A stretch of DNA of 64,000 nt from Weissella soli (GTDB lineage: Bacteria > Bacillota > Bacilli > Lactobacillales > Lactobacillaceae), in assembly GCF_001761545.1 (NCBI RefSeq), contig NZ_CP017326.1, positions 1,364,001-1,428,000 on the forward strand. Direction: 5' to 3'. How positions within the stretch are numbered: position 1 is the first letter of the stretch; every line of letters starts with the position of its first letter. Shown here piece by piece: positions 36,533 to 45,228 of the stretch. A program made the position numbers and the translations under genes. The notes under the pieces are model-generated. The model saw nothing but the letters and a program-made list of their open reading frames with translations, had not been told where the DNA came from and did no database searches.

Positions 36533-38329
36533 TTATTCAAATTGTGCATCATAGAGTGTCTTATAAACACCAGCTTGCGCGATTAACTCATCATGAGTGC
36601 CTCGTTCTACCACACTACCTTGATCAATCACGACAATTTGTTCCGCATTGTGCACTGTTGATAATCGATGCGCAATGACAATTGCGGTTTTATGGCGCAT
36701 GAGTTCATTCAAGGCATGTTGAATGGCTCTTTCAGACTCATTATCAAGCGCCGCCGTAGCTTCATCTAGTATCACGATTGGGGCATCCTTCAAAAACGCC
36801 CGCGCGATACTTAGGCGTTGTTTTTGCCCACCGGAGAGTTTCACGCCGCGTTCACCAACCTGTGTTGCCATCTGATTAGGTAAGCCCCTAATGAATTCTG
36901 AAATATTCGCCTGTTCTGCGGCATTCCAGATTGCGGCCTCAGTAGCACCTGGTGTGCCATATGCAATATTTTCGCTAATGGTGCCATCGATAATTGTGAC
37001 TTCCTGACTCACAAACGAAATATGCTGCCGTAAACTTTTCATGCTGATGTGCTCAATCGCGACATCATCAAACATAATTTTGCCACCACTACGTTCATAA
37101 AGACGGGTCAGTAGGCGGACCAAGGTTGATTTGCCAGCGCCAGAACGTCCCACGAGCGCAGTTGTTTGGCCAATTGGAATCATCATGTTGATATTCTCCA
37201 AAGCGTCAACATTCCCCATATCGTAATGGAAGGTCACGTCCGTCAATTGGATACCCCGACGCAGCGGGCTCGGAAAGGCGACCGGATGCGGTGCATCAAT
37301 AATGGTTGGTTCATAAGCCATGATTTCTTTAATCCGGTCATAAGATACCTGCGCCGTTTGGAAAACATTCAATAACCGCGAAAATGACCTGATGGGGTCT
37401 TGCAATAGTGTCAAGTAACTTAAATATGCCACTAAATCGCCCACCGTCATCCGTTGTTGTATGACAAAATAGCCACCAACCCCCAATGCAATGGCCACAC
37501 CGATGGTATTAACCAGTGTGACTAATGGATTAAAGATAGCTTGCAAACGGGTTGCTTCCAATTGATAACGATTACTCTCGGCCACAATCGCCTCAAAATT
37601 AGCCGTTTCCTGTTGCTCAGTCGTGAAACTTTTTATTAATTCGATTTCCGTTAAGGTGGCTTGTAATTGATTTGAAATCCGCGAACTTGTCGCGCGTAGT
37701 TTGCTAAAGGCTTCCCGAATACGTGAACGGAAAAAACGAATAATCACAAACAATACTGGAAAAGTCAAACTGATTGCGAGGGCTAATTCCCAGTTTTGCG
37801 CATACAAAAATCCTAGCACCGCAATAAAGGTAAAGAGATTTCCAACAATGCCAAACGTATCCGAACTAATCAAGTTCTGTAAACTATTAATGTCGCCCGT
37901 TAACCGCACCATCAGATCACCAGTTTTGGCGTTTTGAAAGTAAGCATAATCTTGCTGCAAGATCCGATAATAGGTTTGCAAGCGTATCTCAGTAATAGAC
38001 TCTTGCGACAACCGTTGCATGAGATAGGTTGAGACAAAATTCACGACCCCTAAGGCAATGGTGGTGACAATTAACCATACAACTTGGCTGATCAGTTCAT
38101 TGACCGACCGTTGCCCGATGGCCTGGTCAATAATATTCTTGGTAAATTGTGGAATGATAAAATTTAAACCCGCAACCATCAATAAAAGCAATACATTCAA
38201 GATCAGCAGGTAACGTCGTTTTAAGACACTACTAAACACAAACCGTAGCATTTCCATTAACGTCGTATCTGAATTTTTCAACGCAGCTTTGATTTCTGAC
38301 GGGCTCAACCATCGTGAACCTCGTTGCAT
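36533..38329 (-). CDS. ABC exporter (membrane-ATPase fusion)
   Basis: A 598-residue half-transporter with an N-terminal six-helix ABC_membrane domain (about residues 35-315) and a C-terminal ATPase: Walker A GRSGAGKST (about 394), signature LSGGQKQR (about 495), Walker B IVILDEATAALD and the switch His in VIAHRLST. It resembles LmrA/MsbA/BmrA-type multidrug or lipid exporters and would act as a homodimer, as no partner half is nearby. The substrate is not predictable. AGGGG precedes the ATG. Confidence 0.92.
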   Translation of the reverse strand: MQRGSRWLSPSEIKAALKNSDTTLMEMLRFVFSSVLKRRYLLILNVLLLLMVAGLNFIIPQFTKNIIDQAIGQRSVNELISQVVWLIVTTIALGVVNFVSTYLMQRLSQESITEIRLQTYYRILQQDYAYFQNAKTGDLMVRLTGDINSLQNLISSDTFGIVGNLFTFIAVLGFLYAQNWELALAISLTFPVLFVIIRFFRSRIREAFSKLRATSSRISNQLQATLTEIELIKSFTTEQQETANFEAIVAESNRYQLEATRLQAIFNPLVTLVNTIGVAIALGVGGYFVIQQRMTVGDLVAYLSYLTLLQDPIRSFSRLLNVFQTAQVSYDRIKEIMAYEPTIIDAPHPVAFPSPLRRGIQLTDVTFHYDMGNVDALENINMMIPIGQTTALVGRSGAGKSTLVRLLTRLYERSGGKIMFDDVAIEHISMKSLRQHISFVSQEVTIIDGTISENIAYGTPGATEAAIWNAAEQANISEFIRGLPNQMATQVGERGVKLSGGQKQRLSIARAFLKDAPIVILDEATAALDNESERAIQHALNELMRHKTAIVIAHRLSTVHNAEQIVVIDQGSVVERGTHDELIAQAGVYKTLYDAQFE

Positions 38330-38390
38330 AAAACCCCTCCTGTACTATTTTTCATATGTGTTAATATCTCACGCTATGGCCATTTATGCA

Positions 38391-38424
38391 AAAGAAAAAT
38401 TGCATCTGCGATCAGATGCAATTT
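38391..38424 (-). terminator. Terminator after hflX
   Basis: A perfect 12-bp stem AAATTGCATCTG/CAGATGCAATTT with loop ATCG, followed on the minus strand by TTCTTTTG. Confidence 0.85.
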
Positions 38425-38488
38425 CTGGGTAATCTCACTAATATTTTACAATCTGTTATCGATTGCATCATCAACACAGCATCCAAAA

Positions 38489-39769
38489 TTACTGAATGTA
38501 CTTTTCAAAGCGAGCTAATTGAGGCGCCGTTAAGGTCACGGATAGCAGAGTGCCTTCTTCAGTGTAGTCGGTGGCATTGATAATTGCTGAATCATTCAAT
38601 TCTGAGATCAAGGCACCTTCACTGAATGGTACTAATAGCTCGACCGTCGCAAAGTCTGACAAGATATGGCGACGAATGGTTTCAACTAGCAAATCCAAGG
38701 AAGTATCCTCAACCGCTGCCAAGGTGACGGTATCTCCATCACGATCCGGGTAAATAGTTTCGGGCCTTAGATCAGCTTTATTAAAGACCGTAATCATAGG
38801 AATATCGGTCACGCCGATTTCTTTCAACGTTTGTGCCGTTGTTGCCATCATTTCACGGTAATGGTCGTCTGCATAATCAACAACCTGTACTAACAAGTCT
38901 GCTTGAGCTGCTTCAGCTAAAGTTGCGCGGAAAGCAGCCACTAACCCGTGGGGTAGGTTTGAAACAAAGCCGACTGTATCTGATAGCAAAAAACTTTGAT
39001 TGTCTGGTAAGTTCAACTTACGGACAGATGTTTCAAGCGTGGCAAACAGCATATCAGCTTGAAAAACAGTCTTCTCTTTATTTTCACCAAAACGACGTAC
39101 CAACCCATTCATAATGGTCGATTTACCAGCGTTTGTGTACCCAACCAACGCCACATTTTTGATGTTTTGTTTGTCACGGCGTGCGCGCCGTGTTTGATCG
39201 TCTGCCTCAATTTCCTCAATTTCCTGACGAAGCAGTGAAATTTGATGTTCAATATGCCGACGATTCATCTCAAGCTTGGTTTCACCCGCACCACGGCTGG
39301 TGAAGCTACCACCGCCACCACCAGTTTGTTGATCTAAGCGAATATTCATCGAGGTACGTAGGCGTGGCAATTGATACTGTAATTGCGCAATTGCCACTTG
39401 CGCTTTCGCCAAACGGGTTTTAGCACGCGACGCAAAGATATCCAAAATCAAAGCCGTTCGATCCATGACTTTAGCGCCAGTTTGTTGTTCTAAGTTACGA
39501 ATTTGTGAAGGTGAAAGTTCGTCATTTGCGACTACCATTTCAACGCCATGGTACTCCAAGGCTTCCTTTAATTCTTCAACCTTACCCTTGCCAAAATAGG
39601 TTGCTGAATTTGGTCGATTCAACTTCTGCGTAATCATGGCCACAATTTCTAAATGATTGGCTGTGGCTAAATTGGTTAATTCTGTCATCTGGTAGCCAAA
39701 TTGTGGATCGTTCTTGTCTAATCCGACTAATAAAACCTTAGTAATCGGTACTAATTCATTTTCATACAT
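38489..39769 (-). CDS. hflX: GTPase HflX
   Basis: HflX is a ribosome-binding GTPase that splits stalled or hibernating ribosomes under stress. The 426-residue product has the HflX N-terminal domain with the glycine-rich linker (QTGGGGGSFTSRGAGETKLE) and a G domain with G1 GYTNAGKST, G3 DTVGFVSNLP and G4 NKAD. The ATG at 39769 is preferred; an in-frame TTG at 39781 overlaps the pgm end. Both lack a strong ribosome site, so translation may be coupled to the upstream pgm, whose stop is 6 nt before. Confidence 0.92.
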   Translation of the reverse strand: MYENELVPITKVLLVGLDKNDPQFGYQMTELTNLATANHLEIVAMITQKLNRPNSATYFGKGKVEELKEALEYHGVEMVVANDELSPSQIRNLEQQTGAKVMDRTALILDIFASRAKTRLAKAQVAIAQLQYQLPRLRTSMNIRLDQQTGGGGGSFTSRGAGETKLEMNRRHIEHQISLLRQEIEEIEADDQTRRARRDKQNIKNVALVGYTNAGKSTIMNGLVRRFGENKEKTVFQADMLFATLETSVRKLNLPDNQSFLLSDTVGFVSNLPHGLVAAFRATLAEAAQADLLVQVVDYADDHYREMMATTAQTLKEIGVTDIPMITVFNKADLRPETIYPDRDGDTVTLAAVEDTSLDLLVETIRRHILSDFATVELLVPFSEGALISELNDSAIINATDYTEEGTLLSVTLTAPQLARFEKYIQ

Positions 39770-39774
39770 ATAAT

Positions 39775-40446
39775 TTACCAAACTGTTGTTGTGTCATTAT
39801 AATGTTTCAGCTCCAGGTCAGTATCTGATACTTCCCAAACGGAAACCGAACCATTATCAGGGCGTGTTTCTGCAATTTCATGTGAAGCAAAGCGATCCGT
39901 TAAATTGCGAATCAAAGTCCCATGAGCGACCACCAAAATGGTCTGCCCATCAGTCACTGTTTCACGCAAGACATTTAAGCCATGATCGAGACGCTCCCAG
40001 AATTCCGCAGCATTTTCAGCATCGTGGGTGGGATCGCCTAATTTAATGGCATCCATCACTTCATCCTGCGAGAGTTCACTCATCAACTGGCTATAAGTCG
40101 CGATATCATCCCGTCCAATCGCTGCACCAACGTGCCGGGATGTACGTGATGATGACAATCCTTCAAATGACCCAAAGAATTCCTCACGAAATTGTGCCAT
40201 CTGAATTGGTGTTAAACTAGCATATTGATGCTGGTTCTTAGCTAAGATGTATTCAGCCGTGTGAACTGCTCGTGACAAATCTGAAGAATAAGCTGCATCG
40301 AACTTAACATTTGCCAACCGTTCGCCAGCAGCATACCCATCCTCAATCCCCTTATTGGTCAGGGGAGCATCGGCCCAGCCTTGCATGCGCTCATACTTAT
40401 TAAAAATTGTTTGTCCATGGCGTACCAAATACATTTTGAATGTCAT
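39775..40446 (-). CDS. Histidine phosphatase family protein (phosphoglycerate-mutase-like)
   Basis: A 223-residue branch-1 histidine phosphatase. The catalytic RHG motif is in YLVRHGQTIFN (His about 9) and the second His in LVVAHGTLIRNL (about 173). Many LAB enzymes of this kind are annotated as phosphoglycerate mutase but are cofactor-independent phosphatases with unknown substrates; length and motifs favour the phosphatase group. Start ATG 40446 has GGAGG 8 nt upstream. Confidence 0.88.
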   Translation of the reverse strand: MTFKMYLVRHGQTIFNKYERMQGWADAPLTNKGIEDGYAAGERLANVKFDAAYSSDLSRAVHTAEYILAKNQHQYASLTPIQMAQFREEFFGSFEGLSSSRTSRHVGAAIGRDDIATYSQLMSELSQDEVMDAIKLGDPTHDAENAAEFWERLDHGLNVLRETVTDGQTILVVAHGTLIRNLTDRFASHEIAETRPDNGSVSVWEVSDTDLELKHYNDTTTVW

Positions 40447-40471
40447 CTTAATGCCCTCCACATTCATCCTT

Positions 40472-40502
40472 CTACATTGATACTACCAGTATAACATTGT
40501 AG
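40472..40502 (-). promoter_or_regulatory. Extended -10 promoter of the phosphatase gene within an inverted repeat
   Basis: On the minus strand TGTTATACT is an extended -10 element (40488-40496) about 40 nt before the start codon. It is framed by an imperfect inverted repeat with arms CTACA/TGTAG (40472-40502), which might be an operator or a leader hairpin. Confidence 0.5.
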
Positions 40503-40534
40503 ACAATAAAACCACGAGTACGTTGACCCGTGGT
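40503..40534 (-). terminator. Terminator of the 560-nt non-coding unit
   Basis: A 9-bp stem ACCACGGGT/ACTCGTGGT with one wobble and a 6-nt loop is followed on the minus strand by TTTTATTG. Confidence 0.85.
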
Positions 40535-41063
40535 TAACTTTAGTTAGGCTTTGATACACCCTAACTAGGGGAGCGCTACTCCGCTACCCTATATTCAATT
40601 GTGATTGAGATTTCTTGGAGGTCTGATCTGCAGCTTCAGACGCCTGTCACCAATCTATCCCACTCCGATCTTCATCCTAATGTATTCCCTTAACCGTGTT
40701 ATCCGTGCAAAACGCGGACCATGCCAGGACAGTTTATCTACACTGCTATTCAACTTACATCACTTACAGACACCCTGTTAATTATTACATCAACGCTTAA
40801 CACCCTGATTCACATCAGTGCTGGTGAAGGTAGTTTGACTATCAATAACATGAGATAATACTGGTTGCTAATAACGTAAGATGTGTCAATTCATGACTTG
40901 TGTGTTTATCTTTTATCTGTGATACAATCTTAGCTCTTACGTCACTACTGCGACACGCCTACACGCTCATCGGTATACATCATTTTGAATTCGGTTAGAT
41001 TTTGCCATTTTTCCAAATTCCATGCCACCTTTCGCGTTATTTAATTGCATACCTTTTTGGTAC
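40503..41063 (-). ncRNA. Candidate large structured non-coding RNA (about 560 nt)
   Basis: This is a complete transcription unit with no protein gene: promoter at 41070-41098, terminator at 40503-40534, and no open frame over 60 codons on either strand across more than 650 bp. The minus-strand RNA is rich in hairpins: ACGTAAGA/TCTTACGT (8 bp) enclosing GTCA/TGAC; CTGAT-GTGA-ATCAG; GTCTGA/TCAGAC; GGAG/CTCC; TAGTTAGG/CCTAACTA (8 bp) just before the terminator. Hallmarks of RNase P RNA (GAAAGTCC), tmRNA (GGATTCGA, T-arm) and SRP RNA are absent. Known large RNAs of Firmicutes such as ROOL or GOLLD have similar size and remain possible. An 18-codon ORF (40967-41023) with an SD-like AAAGGTGG lies near the 5' end but is probably incidental. 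Confidence 0.65.
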
Positions 41064-41069
41064 ACTCTT

Positions 41070-41098
41070 ATAATATCACCTAAAGTAAGCGCTTACAA
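41070..41098 (-). promoter_or_regulatory. Promoter of the non-coding unit with overlapping cre
   Basis: TTGTAA (41093-41098), 17 bp, TATTAT (41070-41075). The palindrome GTAAGCGCTTAC (cre-type, 41085-41096, one mismatch from TGWAANCGNTNWCA) overlaps the -35 box, so CcpA should repress the RNA when sugar is plentiful. Confidence 0.75.
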
Positions 41099-41160
41099 GT
41101 GGAAAAATAGTTTTATTTTATTTTGACTGGCCCTCCCTGACCATGAAAGCCAATTAATCA

Positions 41161-41192
41161 CAAAAAAGACAGCAACCATTCAGTTGCTGTCT
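41161..41192 (-). terminator. Terminator after cshA
   Basis: A perfect 9-bp stem GACAGCAAC/GTTGCTGTC followed on the minus strand by TTTTTTG. Confidence 0.92.
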
Positions 41193-41202
41193 GCCATAAA
41201 TA

Positions 41203-42768
41203 TTAGTCTTGATTATCTTTAATAACGAATGAACGGCGTGCACGAGGTGCACCACTCTTACCACGTTGTGAACGATCACCAGAACCAGTACGAGCGCCAC
41301 GGTCAAATGACTTACGACGACGATCACCACTACGGTCGTTATCACGGTCACCTTCACGACGGCCACGGAAGCCACCGCCACCGTTTCCGCTACGACGGCT
41401 GCCACCACCATTACGTGAACCACCGCCACCGCCGAATGAACGCTTGCGAGGCAATGGACGCTCACGTGACAATTCGAAATCAGCATCCATTTCAGATACA
41501 TTAGCAATGGCACCCAACAAAGCTGCAGCCAAAGTCTTAGCATCATACTTTGCTACCAATTCATCAGCAGCATCTGTGACAGAAGCTGCATCTGTCTTAG
41601 CAACTACGGCGTCAGCATCAGCAATTGCATTCTTCATACGAGCTGCAGTTGCTTCTTCACGAGTGTATGGCTTCAAAGCCAACATACGCTTTTTCGTCAA
41701 CTTCTCGATATCCTTCAAGTAATCCATCTCATATGAAGTGATGAAAGTTACTGAAGTTCCATGGGCCCCGGCACGACCAGTACGGCCGATACGGTGAACA
41801 TATGATTCAGGATCCTGTGGAATATCAAAATTGTACACATAGTCCACACCTGAAACGTCCAAACCACGGGCAGCAACGTCTGTCGCAACCAAAATCTTGA
41901 TTTCACCAGCCTTGAATTGCTTCAAAACTTGTGAACGCTTTTGTTGTGTCAAGTCACCGTGAATTCCAGCGGCGTTAAAGCCACGCAATTCCAAACCACG
42001 GGCCAATTCGTCAACTCGACGCTTTGTACGACCGAACAAAATCGCCAACTTTGGTTGTTGAACATCCAAAATACGCGTCAAAGTATCAAACTTTTCTTGT
42101 TCACGTACACGAACATAGAATTGTTCAACCAAATCAGTGGTTAATTCTTTAGCAGCAACTTGAATGTGTTCTGGGTTCGTCATGAATTGCACACCAATAC
42201 GCTTGATAGCTGGTGGCATCGTGGCTGAGAACAACAATGTCTGACGTTCGTCAGGAACGGCAGTCAAAATTGCTTCAATATCTTCCAAGAATCCCATGTT
42301 CAGCATTTCGTCGGCTTCGTCCAATACCAAAGTCTTAACCTTTGATAAATTGATCGTGCCACGACGAATGTGGTCTATCAAACGACCAGGTGTCCCAACG
42401 ACAATGTGTGCACCGCTCTTCAAACCATTGATTTGGCGACGAATGTCTGCCCCACCAAAGACTGCTTGTACACGCACGCGCTTATCGCGTCCCAACTTGA
42501 ATAGCTCATCTTGAGTTTGAATAGCCAATTCACGTGTTGGTGATACGACAAGTGCTTGAACATCATAATTGTCCGTATCCACATTATTCAGGATAGGCAA
42601 TCCAAAGGCGGCTGTTTTACCAGTTCCCGTTTGTGCTTGACCGATAACATCTTTACCGGCAAGCGTCAATGGAATTGTCTGCTCTTGAATTGGTGTGGCT
42701 TCGACATAGCCATGCTTTACAATGGCTGTAAGTAGGTCTTCTGATAGACCTAATTCTGAAAACTTCAA
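41203..42768 (-). CDS. cshA: DEAD-box RNA helicase CshA-type
   Basis: A 521-residue ATP-dependent RNA helicase involved in cold adaptation, ribosome assembly and mRNA decay. The Q motif (ATPIQEQTIP), motif I AQTGTGKT, motif II VLDEADEML, motif III SAT, and motif VI HRIGRTGRAG are all present, followed by a Gly/Arg/Ser-rich RGG tail (about 435-515) likely to bind RNA. The start is taken as TTG at 42768, giving MKFSELGLSED, because GGAGG lies 6 nt upstream; no ATG in this frame fits. A rare start plus a long structured leader suggests control at translation. Confidence 0.95.
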   Translation of the reverse strand: MKFSELGLSEDLLTAIVKHGYVEATPIQEQTIPLTLAGKDVIGQAQTGTGKTAAFGLPILNNVDTDNYDVQALVVSPTRELAIQTQDELFKLGRDKRVRVQAVFGGADIRRQINGLKSGAHIVVGTPGRLIDHIRRGTINLSKVKTLVLDEADEMLNMGFLEDIEAILTAVPDERQTLLFSATMPPAIKRIGVQFMTNPEHIQVAAKELTTDLVEQFYVRVREQEKFDTLTRILDVQQPKLAILFGRTKRRVDELARGLELRGFNAAGIHGDLTQQKRSQVLKQFKAGEIKILVATDVAARGLDVSGVDYVYNFDIPQDPESYVHRIGRTGRAGAHGTSVTFITSYEMDYLKDIEKLTKKRMLALKPYTREEATAARMKNAIADADAVVAKTDAASVTDAADELVAKYDAKTLAAALLGAIANVSEMDADFELSRERPLPRKRSFGGGGGSRNGGGSRRSGNGGGGFRGRREGDRDNDRSGDRRRKSFDRGARTGSGDRSQRGKSGAPRARRSFVIKDNQD

Positions 42769-42788
42769 AATATTCCTCCATGTGCAGA

Positions 42789-42870
42789 GGTAAGCAGATA
42801 TGCTTCCCTGCGTCCTTTTTAACGAAAAGTAGTTGAACGTGCTTACCAACCTAGACACAATCCGGTGTCC
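42789..42870 (-). promoter_or_regulatory. Structured 5' leader of cshA
   Basis: An 8-bp perfect stem GGTAAGCA/TGCTTACC closes 42789-42847, ending just before the ribosome site, and a second hairpin GACAC/GTGTC lies at 42854-42869. Cold-shock helicase mRNAs often have such leaders. A good promoter was not recognised. Confidence 0.5.
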
Positions 42871-42964
42871 TTATAACGTATTGATATCCGGCAACTACTT
42901 TTTAACAACTAACCTAGTGTACCTTGTTCCTGGATAAAACACAACGATATAGTTTCAAAAAGCT

Positions 42965-42998
42965 AAAAAAAGAGATCCCAACACTTTGGAATCTCTTA
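42965..42998 (-). terminator. Terminator after murA
   Basis: Stem AAGAGATTCC/GGGATCTCTT with one mismatch and an 8-nt loop, followed on the minus strand by TTTTTTTAGC. Confidence 0.85.
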
Positions 42999-43010
42999 AT
43001 GCAGGCTGCT

Positions 43011-44276
43011 TTAATCTTCTTCAATAATCTGAATGTCACCATTCAAGTTAGTGACCTTCCAAACCAAACGGTCGTAACCACGCAAAATGTGATCTGCATT
43101 TTTGACAGTGGTAATACCATCCGCCATCAACGCAGCAATCATCAAGGATGCGCCAGCGCGAATTTCGGCCGCAGCTACCGTTGAGCCATGGAAATCTGAA
43201 CTTGGTCGAATGGCGATCAAGCCATGTGTCAAAGATTCAATATCCATCCCAAATTTACGTAACTCTGGAATGTGGCGTGTCCGTTCTGGATAAATGGTTT
43301 CTTGGATGATACTCTCGCCACTGGCCTTAGTTAGCATAGGGGTGATTGGTTGTTGTAGATCAGTTGCAAAACCTGGGAAAGGCGCCGTCTTAATCTTAAT
43401 TGGTTTCAGCGTATCTGTCCGTGGCACAAAGATGCTATCTTCGTTAATTTGCAAAGATACCCCAGCCTCTTCCATTTTTGCGATATAAGCATCCAAGTGT
43501 TCTGGAATGACATTCTTAACCAAAACACCATCACCTTGCGCAGCCGCCATTGCTAAATAAGTTCCTGCTTCAATGCGATCAGGAATAATTGTATGCGTGT
43601 TGTGAGCTTCTAACTTATCAACACCGTCAATACGAATAGTATCCGTACCCGCACCACGGATCTTAGCACCCATGTTATTCAAAAAGGTCGCCAAATCAAT
43701 AATTTCTGGTTCCTTAGCGGCGTTTTCCAGGATTGTTTGCCCTTCAGCACGCACGGCTGCCAAAATGATATTGATGGTTGCACCCACTGAAACCATGTCC
43801 AAGAAAATGCGTGTCCCATGCAACCCATTGGGTGCAGAAATCCGTACGGTGTCTTCATCGTATTCAACTTCAGCACCTAAAGCCACGAATCCCTTCACAT
43901 GTTGATCAATTGGACGAGGTCCAATATTATCACCACCAGGAAACGTCACGGTAGCACGGTGGAAACGGCCCAACAATGACCCCATGAAGTAATATGATGC
44001 TCGTAAACTTTTAATGGCCGTAGATGGTAATTCAGCTTCCTCAATTTGCGTTGGATCAATTGATAGTTCACCATGAGCAAACTCTGAAGTCACATTCATC
44101 GACTGCAAGATAATTTGCAAGTTATTAACGTCCAATATTTGGGGTACGCTATCAAACTTTACTGGTGTGTCAGCCAAAATAGAGGCGGGAATTAATGCAA
44201 CGGTTGAGTTCTTCGCACCACCAATGGTAACTTCACCCTTTAAACGACGTCCGCCGTGGATAATCAACTTTTTCAT
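43011..44276 (-). CDS. murA: UDP-N-acetylglucosamine 1-carboxyvinyltransferase, Asp at the fosfomycin position
   Basis: MurA transfers enolpyruvate from PEP to UDP-GlcNAc, the first step of peptidoglycan precursor synthesis. The 421-residue EPSP-synthase-like protein has the normal length, N-terminal Lys (GGAKNS) and the PGG.xIGxRPID loop. At the place of the Cys that fosfomycin alkylates (E. coli Cys115, PGGCTIGARPVD) it reads PGGDNIGPRPID: Asp instead of Cys. Asp is known to keep the enzyme active and makes it fosfomycin-insensitive in mycobacteria and Chlamydia. AGAAGG lies 8 nt before the ATG. Confidence 0.95.
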   Translation of the reverse strand: MKKLIIHGGRRLKGEVTIGGAKNSTVALIPASILADTPVKFDSVPQILDVNNLQIILQSMNVTSEFAHGELSIDPTQIEEAELPSTAIKSLRASYYFMGSLLGRFHRATVTFPGGDNIGPRPIDQHVKGFVALGAEVEYDEDTVRISAPNGLHGTRIFLDMVSVGATINIILAAVRAEGQTILENAAKEPEIIDLATFLNNMGAKIRGAGTDTIRIDGVDKLEAHNTHTIIPDRIEAGTYLAMAAAQGDGVLVKNVIPEHLDAYIAKMEEAGVSLQINEDSIFVPRTDTLKPIKIKTAPFPGFATDLQQPITPMLTKASGESIIQETIYPERTRHIPELRKFGMDIESLTHGLIAIRPSSDFHGSTVAAAEIRAGASLMIAALMADGITTVKNADHILRGYDRLVWKVTNLNGDIQIIEED

Positions 44277-44410
44277 ATTTCTAACCTTCTACATTCAGAT
44301 CATACCCAATATGGTATGCATAGCACTGTGTTTTATTTCATAAAATTAATATGGATTACTGTAGATAAGGGCGCAAAATCGGCGTCCAGCTACGTCTAAT
44401 TCCTTATTTG

Positions 44411-44439
44411 AGTTTACAGTAAATGCTGAAATTTAACAA
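44411..44439 (-). promoter_or_regulatory. Promoter of murA
   Basis: TTGTTA (44434-44439), 17 bp, TAAACT (44411-44416) on the minus strand, giving a leader of about 130 nt. Confidence 0.7.
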
Positions 44440-44480
44440 GATTAAGTCATTTTGTTTGCAATAACTTTACTTTTTGAATG

Positions 44481-44511
44481 CAAAAAAGACCGGTATTTTT
44501 CATACCGGTCT
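44481..44511 (-). terminator. Terminator after rpoE
   Basis: A 9-bp GC-rich stem GACCGGTAT/ATACCGGTC with loop GAAAA, followed on the minus strand by six T. Confidence 0.95.
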
Positions 44512-44523
44512 CGATTGTATCAA

Positions 44524-45108
44524 TTATAATTCGATGTCTCCTGAACCATAATCGTCATCAACCTTTGTCTTAACGCCAGTGATGTCGTCACCTAATCCAG
44601 CTGCAAACTCATCTGAATCAGCTTCTTCTTCTTGATCTGCTTCTTTGACAGTATCATCATCATCATCAGCGACTGTAGCGGTTTCTTCACCCTCAACTTC
44701 GAAGTCATCGTCGTCTTCTGGATCATCATCGTTGTAATCGATCACATCGTCATCATCAGCGACATCAGCCAAGAAGGCATTGACCTTCTTACGCTTCTTC
44801 TTCTTAGTAGTGGTCTCTTCTTCAAGATCCAAGTGCACTGCTTCGTCGATAGAATCAATTGGATACCATGAACGAAGTCCCCACACGTTATCTCCCAAAG
44901 AGATGAACGAACCGTCAATATTTAAATCTGTGTAGAATTGTGCCAAGCGGCCTTGGATTTCTTCATCAGACTTTCCTGTAAATTCTTGTACTTGTTGAAC
45001 CAAGTCTTGGAAAGCAATCGTTTCATGACGCTCATGAAGAATCTCACGAGCAACTTCAATCATAGAAAGCTCTGCCTTGTTTTGGCCGTCAAACGCTGAT
45101 AATGCCAA
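44524..45108 (-). CDS. rpoE: DNA-directed RNA polymerase delta subunit
   Basis: The delta subunit raises RNA polymerase specificity and recycling in Firmicutes. The 194-residue product has the folded HARE-type N-terminal domain (about 10-90, with [27 protein letters not shown] split across it) and a long disordered acidic tail full of Asp/Glu. The frame is open upstream to an ATG at 45171, but that codon lacks a ribosome site and lies only about 20 nt from the promoter; AAAGGA lies 10 nt before a TTG at 45108 that gives a family-like N-terminus. A GTG at 45117 is the alternative. Confidence 0.9.
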   Translation of the reverse strand: MALSAFDGQNKAELSMIEVAREILHERHETIAFQDLVQQVQEFTGKSDEEIQGRLAQFYTDLNIDGSFISLGDNVWGLRSWYPIDSIDEAVHLDLEEETTTKKKKRKKVNAFLADVADDDDVIDYNDDDPEDDDDFEVEGEETATVADDDDDTVKEADQEEEADSDEFAAGLGDDITGVKTKVDDDYGSGDIEL

Positions 45109-45191
45109 ATCACGCACGTCCTTTCGAGTTATATCACAATAAAGTCGACGATAAGCCGTCAACAATGTCATTCTATCTTATCCAATACTCA

Positions 45192-45220
45192 ATAATAGCG
45201 TATTTACGAATTTCTATCAA
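45192..45220 (-). promoter_or_regulatory. Promoter of rpoE
   Basis: TTGATA (45215-45220), 17 bp, TATTAT (45192-45197). Confidence 0.82.
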
Positions 45221-45228
45221 GAAGTTCC

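Noticed and set aside
40967-41023. 18-codon ORF near the 5' end of the non-coding unit
   Set aside because: The SD-like sequence is only 2 nt from the ATG and the ORF is too short to stand without conservation data.
40503-41063. RNase P RNA, tmRNA or 6S RNA as identity of the non-coding unit
   Set aside because: The universal GAAAGTCC and ACAGAA elements of RNase P RNA, the GGATTCGA and T-arm of tmRNA, and the short length of 6S RNA do not fit. Only a covariance-model search can settle the class.
41154-41546. 130-codon ORF overlapping the cshA tail
   Set aside because: Frame shadow of the Arg/Gly-rich repeat coding region, Val/His-biased and running through the terminator.
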